A stretch of 15,194 bases of DNA, taken from contig NZ_CAMVPU010000068.1 in NCBI RefSeq assembly GCF_947169445.1, forward strand, positions 1 to 15,194. Direction: 5' to 3'. Shown piece after piece: positions 1 to 4,992 of the stretch. The position numbers and the translations under genes are program-made. Numbering within the stretch: the stretch's first letter is position 1; each line of letters starts with the position of its first letter. This DNA is from an uncultured Butyrivibrio sp. (lineage in GTDB: Bacteria; Bacillota; Clostridia; Lachnospirales; Lachnospiraceae). Under the pieces are notes generated by a model that saw nothing but the letters and a program-made list of their open reading frames with translations, was not told the origin of the DNA and made no database searches.

Positions 1-78
1 TTCATGCCGCGAAGCGGCGTAACAGAAACCCTTTCCGACGCAGAGTCGGTGAGGGTAGTTCATCTCAGGTGCATCTAA
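1..78 (+). CDS. C-terminal tail of a TnpB-like protein (partial, cut by window edge)
   Basis: Frame 1 is open from the first base to a TAA at 76-78 and encodes about 25 residues, beginning FMPRSGVTET and ending VVHLRCI. A poorly conserved, often MPRSGVTET-like tail after the last zinc-finger/RuvC segment is what I recall of IS200/IS605 TnpB (OrfB) proteins; this is memory, not a search. TnpB is an RNA-guided nuclease whose gene commonly overlaps its own guide RNA at the 3' end, and that is the arrangement here: the same bases fold into a two-step hairpin ending in GAGGGTAGTTCATC. The rest of the gene would lie before base 1. The element end should fall between about 60 and 95, just before the oppositely oriented gene at 96-323. 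Alternative: a chance open frame through an RNA hairpin or a repeat. Confidence 0.42.
   Translation, partial: FMPRSGVTETLSDAESVRVVHLRCI
18..66 (+). ncRNA. Probable 3' end of a TnpB guide (omega) RNA / transposon right-end hairpin
   Basis: CCGAC (35-39) pairs with GTCGG (45-49) around the loop GCAGA. After a 2x2 internal loop, ACCCT (28-32) pairs with AGGGT (52-56). A separate small hairpin GCCGC-GAA-GCGGC lies at 6-18. The compound hairpin followed by AGGGTAGTTCATC resembles the 3' scaffold of TnpB-associated RNAs, where the guide begins right after the transposon end. There is no T-run, so it is not an intrinsic terminator. The exact RNA end and guide start (near 65) cannot be fixed from this sequence alone. 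Confidence 0.4.
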
Positions 79-95
79 CATAAGCGCATGTCCTC

Positions 96-323
96 TCAAT
101 GAATCTGCCTGTCCTGGCGATACTTTTCCATGTATTCCATGTTTATCTCGCGGATTTCCTTTTTGCCATCAATATAGTCCTGATAAATATCCCAGGGGCT
201 TCCTCCGCCAAGCCAGCAGGATGAGCAATTCTCACAACCACCGCCGCAATCAAGCGAGTTCTTTACTATCTGTTCGCGCTCTTCTTTGGTTGTATCCTTG
301 ATCAGAATTGATTTTCTTTCCAT
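96..323 (-). CDS. Small cysteine-rich protein of unknown function (75 aa)
   Basis: An ATG at 323 is preceded by an ideal AAGGAGGT ribosome site (about 331-338). The product is soluble and acidic-to-neutral, with no signal peptide or membrane segment. It opens with a charged stretch (SILIKDTTKEEREQIV). Residues about 26-36 carry the cluster CGGGCENCSSC, a spacing that could hold a metal ion or Fe-S centre, followed by a Gly-rich turn (GGGSPWDIYQDYIDG) and a helical C-terminus. I recall short proteins of this look being common in Lachnospiraceae but cannot give a family name. The stop codon of the relic frame upstream (337-432) overlaps this gene's ribosome site, so the two were probably co-transcribed. 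Function unknown. Confidence 0.8.
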   Translation of the reverse strand: MERKSILIKDTTKEEREQIVKNSLDCGGGCENCSSCWLGGGSPWDIYQDYIDGKKEIREINMEYMEKYRQDRQIH

Positions 324-336
324 TATCGCTACCTCC

Positions 337-432
337 TTAGGCTACTGATGCCATTTCCTCATTGATAAGGATATGAAATGGATCCTTGTTGTATTTTTTC
401 AGTAATTCATAAGCTTCATCTCTTGTAATCAG
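337..432 (-). pseudogene. N-terminal remnant of an HD-family hydrolase
   Basis: From a CTG codon (432-430) placed correctly behind AGGAGGA (438-444), the frame reads LITRDEAYELLKKYNKDPFH and 11 more residues before TAA at 337-339. The first ~21 residues match what I know of the start of Lachnospiraceae HD/HDIG-domain hydrolases (MITREEAL.LLKKYNK.PFHI.H). In those proteins the next segment carries the HD metal site; here the homology stops after PFHI and the frame ends ten residues later. The ATG expected at this position is CTG. The best reading is a gene whose body has been deleted. It could instead survive as a short leader coupled to the 96-323 gene, since its TAA overlaps that gene's ribosome site. 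Confidence 0.45.
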
Positions 433-498
433 ACGTATCCTCCTCGTAGCCGCCAAAATTTTCCGATAGCTTACATATTATCATACATTTTTTCATAG

Positions 499-930
499 TC
501 ATTCCATAGTTTCTTTCGCACTGTTGATAAGACCGAGAAGGCCTGTCTCCTTAATAAGAGCTATACCCTGGAATTCATCTCCGAGGACAATCAGATTGTC
601 GCCGGTTTTAATATCGAAGAGCTTTCTTGCCTTGGCAGGAATAACGATCTGACCTTTATCCCCCACTTTGACCAATCCAAAGATATGTTTTCCTTTCGGC
701 GGTATTGCATATCCCAGATTGTCCGAATCATTCTTTTCATATGATATAAGGTCGTCCATGGTTACATCAAAAAGGTCCGCCAGCTTCTTACATCTCTCTA
801 TATCCGGCAGTGACTCTCCGGTCTCATATTTTGAAAGCGTCTGCCTGGATACGCCTATTTTCTCGGCGATGTCTTCCTGCGACAGATTGTTAAGCTTTCT
901 TAATTCAATAAGGTTATCAGCAAAGCTCAT
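499..930 (-). CDS. XRE-family HTH / AbrB (SpoVT) fusion transcriptional regulator
   Basis: The product has 143 residues from the ATG at 930. Residues about 4-58 are a Cro/C1-type helix-turn-helix (LIELRKLNNLSQEDIAEKIG, then VSRQTLSKYETGESLPD). After a short linker, residues about 84-130 form an AbrB/MazE-like swapped-hairpin domain (VKVGDKGQIVIPAKARKLFD, then GDNLIVLGDEFQGIALI). Both are DNA-binding modules, so this should be a dimeric regulator. The start is fixed by an AAGGAGAA site (937-944) and by the ATGA overlap with the stop of the acyltransferase gene; an upstream in-frame start at 966 would lie inside that gene. Coupling suggests it is made with, and may control, the acyltransferase; its target is not visible. 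Confidence 0.9.
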   Translation of the reverse strand: MSFADNLIELRKLNNLSQEDIAEKIGVSRQTLSKYETGESLPDIERCKKLADLFDVTMDDLISYEKNDSDNLGYAIPPKGKHIFGLVKVGDKGQIVIPAKARKLFDIKTGDNLIVLGDEFQGIALIKETGLLGLINSAKETME

Positions 931-2003
931 TCTTTCTTCTCCTTTTTTATCCCCAGAACACACCACCTTATGAGAGGTATGCGGCTCATGATCTCATACA
1001 GAAGGTAGGCGCCTGCGAATGCTGCTATTGCAACCAAGAGGTATACGATGATAGGTGCAAGAGACGGACATAATGTATGCAGATACCATCCGCTGACCGC
1101 GATCATCAGATAATGGAATACGTAGAGGCCCCATGATTTTCGGCACATCCACTTTGAGAAAGCATTCGTGAAATTTCCCCATTTTTTCATGAAGGCAAGT
1201 ATACCGAGAGTTCCAAACCATGCGTATACATTGCACATGATTGTATCCAGAACCACGTGATCCGGATAAGGCTGACCTTTATATAAAATCACAAAGGCTA
1301 TGCAGGATGCGAGGGCAAGGATGCTTAATAACAGCCAGTTTTTGCCAAGTCGATCCATCACTTCGTCATGGGACAGTACAAAGTAGCCGATCAAAAAGCC
1401 CAGTCCGTAGATACCGAATCTGTATACCACTATTATCGGTGTGTTAAGTATCTGCGCCGCTCCATATACGGGTATGACAAGAAGTATAAGTGTCAAAAGA
1501 TTTGCTTTGCCACAGATATTATAGAATCTGTCTTTTTCAATCCTTCTGATCAGTACCAGTATCAGGCTGAAGAGCCAAAGCATCTGAATGTACCACAGAG
1601 GACCTGATCCGCTGACTGCCATTATCAGGAAAAGGATTGGCCCTGGTACGTTGTTCATGGAATTAAAAGCACCGGACATCAGCATGTTGTAATAGCCAAG
1701 AACCCAGCCGAAAACCAGAAGGCCGATTGTTGATGGCACAAGATATTTTCTCGTCCTTACTCTGATGAATTCCTTCTCTGTTCGCTTAACCAGTTCATAG
1801 CGAGCTGACATGCCGGATACCACAAACAGAAGTAACATAAACCATGGATAAACTATGTACTGATATATATCCTGTGGCTGATGTTCACTGAAGGGACCGA
1901 TGATTCCATGCTGTGTAATGCCGTTGAATATGTAGATCACATGATAGATGACAACCAGCACTACTGTTATCCAACGAATATTATCCAAATATACCTTTCT
2001 CAT
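927..2003 (-). CDS. Acyltransferase family 3 integral membrane protein
   Basis: This is a 358-residue polytopic membrane protein with about ten hydrophobic segments. It opens with the family hallmark VYLDNIRWITVVLVVIYHVI, whose first transmembrane helix carries the conserved histidine (YH), followed by a second helix with Arg-rich flanks. This is the Acyl_transf_3 (OafA/NolL-like) fold, which moves acyl groups such as acetyl onto extracellular or envelope sugars. The start at 2003 is chosen because AAGGTGGT precedes it and the first helix then begins in the usual place; an ATG at 2048 would add 15 unconserved residues. The 3' end overlaps the XRE-AbrB gene by four bases. The acceptor cannot be told from sequence. 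Confidence 0.87.
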   Translation of the reverse strand: MRKVYLDNIRWITVVLVVIYHVIYIFNGITQHGIIGPFSEHQPQDIYQYIVYPWFMLLLFVVSGMSARYELVKRTEKEFIRVRTRKYLVPSTIGLLVFGWVLGYYNMLMSGAFNSMNNVPGPILFLIMAVSGSGPLWYIQMLWLFSLILVLIRRIEKDRFYNICGKANLLTLILLVIPVYGAAQILNTPIIVVYRFGIYGLGFLIGYFVLSHDEVMDRLGKNWLLLSILALASCIAFVILYKGQPYPDHVVLDTIMCNVYAWFGTLGILAFMKKWGNFTNAFSKWMCRKSWGLYVFHYLMIAVSGWYLHTLCPSLAPIIVYLLVAIAAFAGAYLLYEIMSRIPLIRWCVLGIKKEKKE

Positions 2004-2046
2004 ATTTCTACCACCTTTGCTAAATATTTTAACATTTTTCTTAATC

Positions 2047-2087
2047 ATAAAAAAGTAAGCTCCGCCTGTCTACCAAGCGAAGCTTAC
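2047..2087 (-). terminator. Intrinsic terminator between thioesterase and acyltransferase genes
   Basis: GTAAGCT (2055-2061) pairs perfectly with AGCTTAC (2081-2087), extended inward by CGC/GCG after one mismatch. On the minus strand it is followed directly by TTTTTT (2054 downward), a good rho-independent terminator for transcripts from the thioesterase side. The other strand is also T-rich (ATATTTTGCTATTTTT), so it may work both ways. It ends only about 45 bases before the acyltransferase start, leaving little room for a full promoter, so it could also act as an attenuator for the downstream genes. Confidence 0.6.
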
Positions 2088-2123
2088 ATATTTTGCTATT
2101 TTTCGTTAAATTTGGTTGCGAAC

Positions 2124-2171
2124 TCACAGTTGTCCAGGGGAAATAACACCTACATTGACTGTATCGAACAT
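2124..2171 (-). other. Possible 15-codon leader ORF upstream of the terminator
   Basis: On the minus strand, GAAGGAATGAGGAT precedes an ATG at 2171 opening the frame MFDTVNVGVISPGQL, stop TGA at 2124-2126. It lies between the thioesterase stop and the terminator hairpin. A TATAAT hexamer sits upstream (about 2221-2226) without a convincing -35 box. A short peptide before a hairpin-plus-T-run is the layout of a translational attenuator, but there is no run of a regulatory codon, so the call is weak. Confidence 0.18.
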
Positions 2172-2243
2172 ATCCTCATTCCTTCTTTGGAATCGTTATT
2201 AAAGTGGGTGGAAAATTGCATTATACCGTTAGTATAGATGACT

Positions 2244-2702
2244 TCACTTCCCAAACTTTAGATTATCCCCCAGCACCGGAACCTTGCTGGCAAAAAATGA
2301 GAATTCTCCGCTATCAAGCAGGTTCCCTTCATCATCGGTAACTCTGATATCAAAAACCAAAATGTGCTTACCGGTCTTGAGCTTCATGCACTCGCAGTAG
2401 ATATACTCAGTATTTACTGCAGGAAGCAGGAAGTTCAGATTGGCGGACACTGTTGTGGCGTAGTAGCCACTCATACTGGCTGTAGCCCCGGCCATGGCAT
2501 CTACAAAGGAGAGCAGCGCTCCGCCGTGGATGCTTCCATAGGTGTTGTGGAGCCTTGTATCGGCCTTAATTCTGGACTTGCTGTAGGTGGAGCTCAGTTC
2601 CAAAACCTCAAATCCAATGAAATGATTATATTCATTGGCATACAATTCCGGGATCATCTTCTCCCTCATTGCTGCCTCTTTTTCTGAACGTGCTTTTCTC
2701 AT
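2244..2702 (-). CDS. Hotdog-fold thioesterase (PaaI-like)
   Basis: A 152-residue protein. The hotdog acyl-CoA thioesterase core is clear: NTYGSIHGGALLSFVDAMAG holds the HGG motif on the central helix with its Asp, followed by the strand TTVSANLNFLLPA and the last strands (HILVFDIRVTDDEGNLLDSG). Such enzymes hydrolyse acyl-CoA thioesters as homotetramers in the cytoplasm; the acyl group here is unknown. The start at 2702 is chosen for its GGAAAGGAT site with correct spacing. An ATG at 2747 lies inside the loop of a strong hairpin and would add 15 unconserved residues. No pathway partners are adjacent, so its role may be general acyl-CoA housekeeping. Confidence 0.87.
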   Translation of the reverse strand: MRKARSEKEAAMREKMIPELYANEYNHFIGFEVLELSSTYSKSRIKADTRLHNTYGSIHGGALLSFVDAMAGATASMSGYYATTVSANLNFLLPAVNTEYIYCECMKLKTGKHILVFDIRVTDDEGNLLDSGEFSFFASKVPVLGDNLKFGK

Positions 2703-2715
2703 AAAAATATCCTTT

Positions 2716-2766
2716 CCCCAAGAAAATATCAGCCCCAAAACCCGCATGTAAACGGGCGTTGGGGCT
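2716..2766 (-). promoter_or_regulatory. Hairpin abutting the thioesterase ribosome site, with an alternative pairing
   Basis: AGCCCCAA (2731-2738) pairs with TTGGGGCT (2759-2766), and inside it CCCG (2741-2744) pairs with CGGG (2753-2756). On the minus strand the RNA arm CCCCAA could instead pair with a second TTGGGG at 2721-2716, immediately next to the AAAGGA ribosome site, which would hide it. The two exclusive foldings give a simple switch layout; the hairpin could equally be a leftover terminator of a lost upstream gene. Confidence 0.35.
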
Positions 2767-2818
2767 TAAATAGTCATAAATTATTACTTATTCAGGCTCT
2801 TAAGCGTCGCAGTTGCCG

Positions 2819-2843
2819 GATCAGTCTCTTTTGGAGACTGATC
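2819..2843. repeat. 10-bp perfect inverted repeat in the divergent intergenic region
   Basis: GATCAGTCTC (2819-2828) and GAGACTGATC (2834-2843) enclose the loop TTTTG. On the plus strand it is followed by TCTTATTTTTACGTTTT, so it has the form of a plus-strand intrinsic terminator, although no plus-strand gene precedes it. On the minus strand it lies in the region leading to the thioesterase. It may be the terminator of a small or antisense RNA, or part of a leader. Confidence 0.45.
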
Positions 2844-2965
2844 TCTTATTTTTACGTTTTATCAATTATTTATACATATTTCACTTATTTATTGGTCGTT
2901 ATAATGATACTATATTCTTATAAGATTAGCGAAAAATTGGTCAATTGTAAAGACAAGGAAGTATT

Positions 2966-3670
2966 ATGATTTATTTTGATGGTCTACCATTATCCAAAGA
3001 TATCTTAGCTGCTTTAAATGAATTGAAAATAGATTATGTCTTTCAGCCCATATTTTACCCGGATGGAAAGACTGTCTATGCGTGGGAAGCACTTATGAGG
3101 CCCCACGATATGGATGTAACTGAACTTATAGCGGAATATGAAAAGCAGGACAAATTACATGTATTAGAGGTTGCTACTTTATTTGGTGCAACTCAAGCAT
3201 ATTTTATCAGGGGATATAAGGAATACTTATCGATTAATACATTTCCCAGTGAATTGTTTAGTAAAGAGGAAGTTGATGCTTTTATTTCGTACTATGGCGG
3301 ACATAAGAATGCAATGATTTTGGAGTCACTGGAATACCCTTATCTATCAGTAGAAATTGCGCAGATAAAAAGAAAATATGCAGATATTAATAATAACCTG
3401 ATTGCCATAGATGATTTTGGTACAGGCATTAATAATTTTGATGTGATCGATGCTGCTAACCCTAATATTGTAAAGATAGATCGGACATTACTGACCGATA
3501 TTGATAAAGATACGTACAGACAGGAACAATTGCGCGAAATAATTGATACATTTCATGCAAGAAAAATAAGCGTGGTGGCCGAAGGAATCGAGACCGAAGG
3601 CGAGTTTGAAACAATGAAGGAATTAGGAGCAGATTTTTTCCAAGGGTACTATTTGAAAAGACCATCGTAA
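2966..3670 (+). CDS. Stand-alone EAL-domain cyclic-di-GMP phosphodiesterase
   Basis: The 234 residues are almost entirely one EAL domain, which linearises c-di-GMP to pGpG. The key residues are present: FQPI (Q27), EAL (41-43), Asn91, Glu120 in ILESLEY, the DDFGTG loop (Asp149, Asp150), Lys170 in VKIDR, Glu206 in VAEGIET and Gln226 in FFQGY. It should therefore be catalytically competent. There is no sensory domain, membrane segment or signal peptide, so control must come from expression or a partner. AAGGAAG precedes the ATG; a TATAAT at 2900-2905 is a candidate -10 box with a poor -35. The protein stops right at the domain end (LKRPS), slightly shorter than usual. On both sides lie fragments of unrelated minus-strand frames, suggesting it sits at a rearrangement junction. 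Confidence 0.88.
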   Translation: MIYFDGLPLSKDILAALNELKIDYVFQPIFYPDGKTVYAWEALMRPHDMDVTELIAEYEKQDKLHVLEVATLFGATQAYFIRGYKEYLSINTFPSELFSKEEVDAFISYYGGHKNAMILESLEYPYLSVEIAQIKRKYADINNNLIAIDDFGTGINNFDVIDAANPNIVKIDRTLLTDIDKDTYRQEQLREIIDTFHARKISVVAEGIETEGEFETMKELGADFFQGYYLKRPS

Positions 3671-3694
3671 AGGGGAGAGTATTGGTGAACAGCC

Positions 3695-3766
3695 TATGAA
3701 CTCCTTGAACAATCCCTCTTTTCGCATACCAAGTTTCTCACACAGCTGCCATAGTCTTATCCTCAT
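3695..3766 (-). pseudogene. Fragment of a GNAT-family N-acetyltransferase
   Basis: An ATG at 3766, overlapping the stop of the ribbon-helix-helix gene as ATGA, opens a frame whose first 24 residues include LWQLCEKLGMRKEGLFKEFI. This matches the late motif of RimJ/RimL-type GNAT acetyltransferases (S.rL.EKLGMR.EG.F.E), the helix and strand after the acetyl-CoA binding site. The ~120 residues that should precede it and the last ~20 are absent; beyond 3695 the frame runs antisense into the EAL gene and ends at 3623 without recognisable homology. I take it as a relic. The exact 4-base overlap might mean a once-coupled RHH-GNAT pair, but the preserved part is not the toxin type I would expect. Confidence 0.45.
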
Positions 3767-4194
3767 TTTTTCAGCTTGTTAAACTGATTCACATAAACTG
3801 CAGCTCTGCAATAGAACTTGAGCTGCGCCTCTCCATCTTTTATAGTTGTAGCTCTCTCGATGCCCTTGGCAGTGCCCTTCTTGACTGCCTCGTTGAACAT
3901 CTTGCCAAGGCGTGCTCTTACCTGTGCAGGAGATTCCTTGATCTTGTACTCTACAAGGATCTCGTTAACATCTGCAAAAGTAGGAAGATCTGCCAGAGTG
4001 AACTCTTTATCCATCTTCTTGGCTTCCTTGATCATCTCGCCAACTGCTACTGTGTAATCGTAGGTAGTTCTTTTACCAAAGCGCTCTTCCAGCATCTCAC
4101 ATACGTAGTAGTTAACAGTGATATTCTGTTTCTTGGCCTCTTTCTCAATGCGGTCATACATGTCCTGTGTAAGTGATAAATTAACTCTTGGCAT
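3763..4194 (-). CDS. Ribbon-helix-helix protein with DUF1413-like C-terminal domain
   Basis: 143 residues. The N-terminus (PRVNLSLTQDMYDRIEKEAK, then NITVNYYVCEMLEERFG) has the strand-helix-helix layout of a CopG/Arc-type DNA-binding domain, residues 1-42. Residues about 64-140 (FTLADLPTFADV, ARLGKMFNEAVKKG, then a strand-rich end) resemble the DUF1413 domain seen attached to RHH proteins; that assignment is from memory. AGGAGGAT stands just before the ATG. The promoter is a perfect consensus and carries two copies of a 14-nt sequence, one over the spacer and -10 box and one before the ribosome site, which suggests the protein represses itself. No intact toxin gene follows; only the GNAT fragment overlaps its end. 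Its role could be an orphan antitoxin-like repressor. Confidence 0.8.
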   Translation of the reverse strand: MPRVNLSLTQDMYDRIEKEAKKQNITVNYYVCEMLEERFGKRTTYDYTVAVGEMIKEAKKMDKEFTLADLPTFADVNEILVEYKIKESPAQVRARLGKMFNEAVKKGTAKGIERATTIKDGEAQLKFYCRAAVYVNQFNKLKK

Positions 4195-4207
4195 ATCTTC
4201 ATCCTCC

Positions 4208-4255
4208 TATGAGTGTCGAACGGTTCTGCACGCTTTAATTATATGAGTGTCGAAC
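4208..4255 (-). repeat. Duplicated 14-nt operator-like repeat
   Basis: TATGAGTGTCGAAC occurs at 4208-4221 and again at 4242-4255, 34 bases apart start to start, roughly three helical turns. Read on the minus strand (GTTCGACACTCATA), the first copy occupies the promoter spacer and overlaps the -10 box; the second lies between the transcription start and the ribosome site. Each contains the TCGA core. RHH repressors bind tandem short repeats in just this arrangement, so these are the likely operators of the downstream RHH gene. Confidence 0.65.
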
Positions 4256-4266
4256 ACATATGTCAA
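4238..4266 (-). promoter_or_regulatory. Consensus vegetative promoter of the RHH gene
   Basis: On the minus strand, TTGACA (4266-4261) and TATAAT (4243-4238) are separated by exactly 17 bases, a perfect match to the housekeeping sigma consensus. Transcription would start near 4231, giving a leader of about 36 bases. So strong a promoter generally needs a repressor, and the operator-like repeats described separately supply a site for one. Confidence 0.85.
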
Positions 4267-4270
4267 TCTT

Positions 4271-4411
4271 TTATATTGCCATGCAGGCCTGATCATGGCT
4301 AACCTCGGGCTGATAGTAGCTGCCCATGGTGGTAGGAGCGTTGAAAAGAGCTGAAAACAGCAGTAATGAACCTGTCCGTCAAATTCCCAGCTTCTTCGTC
4401 AGGAAAGGCAT
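4271..4411 (-). pseudogene. AgrD-like peptide frame with an internal stop (tentative)
   Basis: A 46-codon frame from ATG (4411-4409) to TAA (4271-4273) reads MPFLTKKLGI, then an in-frame TGA, then a hydrophobic run (GSLLLFSALFNAPTT) and MGSYYQPEVSHD. This order (charged Lys-rich start, hydrophobic helix, then a residue cluster before YQPE) resembles the AgrD-type cyclic autoinducer precursors of Clostridia, whose tails read like YQPE-P. The TGA, a single change from TGG, would break it. A strong AAAGGAGG lies upstream but about 20 bases too far from the ATG. No agrB-like gene is in the window. It ends five bases before the RHH promoter. Confidence 0.2.
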
Positions 4412-4462
4412 AATACTGAAGATAATTTATCACCCCCTCCTTTCAGCGTATAGCTTCATCCC

Positions 4463-4481
4463 GACAAACTTGAAGTTTGTC
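4463..4481. repeat. 19-bp near-palindrome
   Basis: GACAAACTT (4463-4471) and AAGTTTGTC (4473-4481) are perfect inverted arms around a single G. The tiny loop favours a protein-binding palindrome over an RNA hairpin. It lies about 50 bases upstream of the AgrD-like frame on the minus strand, and could be an operator or part of a mobile-element end. Confidence 0.5.
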
Positions 4482-4642
4482 ATTCTAAGTTATCTTGTCT
4501 TTTTAACTGTTTTCAATTTACACCTCTCACTGTTAGTAAGCTATAGTTCAATAAATCCATTATAAAGCTGCACATTGCTTATTTTTGATATTACATATTG
4601 GTGCGCAAAGTGGGACTTGTTCTGTTCTGCAATGGCACCTTT

Positions 4643-4681
4643 GGGGTATTATTTAACCCCCGATGAGTTATCATCGAGGGT
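4643..4681 (+). promoter_or_regulatory. Two mutually exclusive hairpins upstream of the lyase gene
   Basis: GGGGT (4643-4647) can pair with ACCCC (4656-4660). The same ACCCC can instead form the outer part of a longer hairpin with GGGT (4678-4681), whose inner stem is CGATGA/TCATCG (4661-4666, 4671-4676). Competing pairings are typical of RNA switches, but no T-run follows and the lyase start is 300 bases away, so its relation to that gene is uncertain. Confidence 0.3.
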
Positions 4682-4837
4682 CATTAGTTAGTTCAAACGC
4701 GCTATTTATCTGGCTATTTGCGCTCACAGTTTCTACTTGGGGGCAGGTCTTAATATTTTTATCAAATATTGCTCTTTACGTCTCATTTGTTGCTATTTTA
4801 CAAAATAGAACATTAATCTTTGTCTATTAAAGCTATA

Positions 4838-4886
4838 GATAATTATTATCAGACATCTTATCATATTTACGTTCAGATCTGATAAT
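4838..4886. repeat. Inverted repeats in the lyase promoter region
   Basis: ATTATCAGA (4845-4853) is repeated in inverted orientation as TCTGATAAT (4878-4886), centre-to-centre about three helical turns. The first arm is also part of a local palindrome GATAAT-T-ATTATC (4838-4850), and the second overlaps CAGATCTG (4874-4881). They look like binding sites for a dimeric regulator controlling the lyase gene. Confidence 0.4.
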
Positions 4887-4895
4887 CTATATTAT
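4866..4895 (+). promoter_or_regulatory. Candidate promoter of the pectate lyase gene
   Basis: TTTACG (4866-4871) and TATTAT (4890-4895) are 18 bases apart, each with moderate resemblance to the -35 and -10 consensus. The inverted-repeat arm 4878-4886 sits in the spacer, where a bound protein would block polymerase. Other AT-rich hexamers nearby could serve instead. Confidence 0.3.
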
Positions 4896-4992
4896 TCCAT
4901 GGAAATCAAAAAAAATAAGAATGTAGCCATTTCGAGGGGGAATGACTATACTACTAAATAACGCCTTTTTTAGGCTGAAGGGAAGAGAAAAA

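Larger units (their letters stand above)
4412..4941. other. Gene-free leader region before the pectate lyase gene
   Basis: I see no convincing gene in these 530 AT-rich bases. They hold a purine-rich AAAGGAGGGGG on the minus strand (about 4434-4443), a 19-bp inverted repeat at 4463-4481, exclusive hairpins at 4643-4681, and inverted repeats with a promoter candidate at 4838-4895. The region separates the minus-strand RHH gene from the plus-strand lyase and probably carries the lyase gene's control sequences. Confidence 0.5.

Noticed and set aside
6..56. Hairpins at the window start as an intrinsic terminator of the 96-323 gene
   Set aside because: No T-run follows on the minus strand, and the plus-strand reading as a TnpB tail with guide-RNA scaffold explains both frame and hairpin better.
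4326..4565. 79-codon plus-strand open frame upstream of the lyase
   Set aside because: No ribosome site, no recognisable domain, AT-rich random-like composition, and it runs antisense to the AgrD-like frame.
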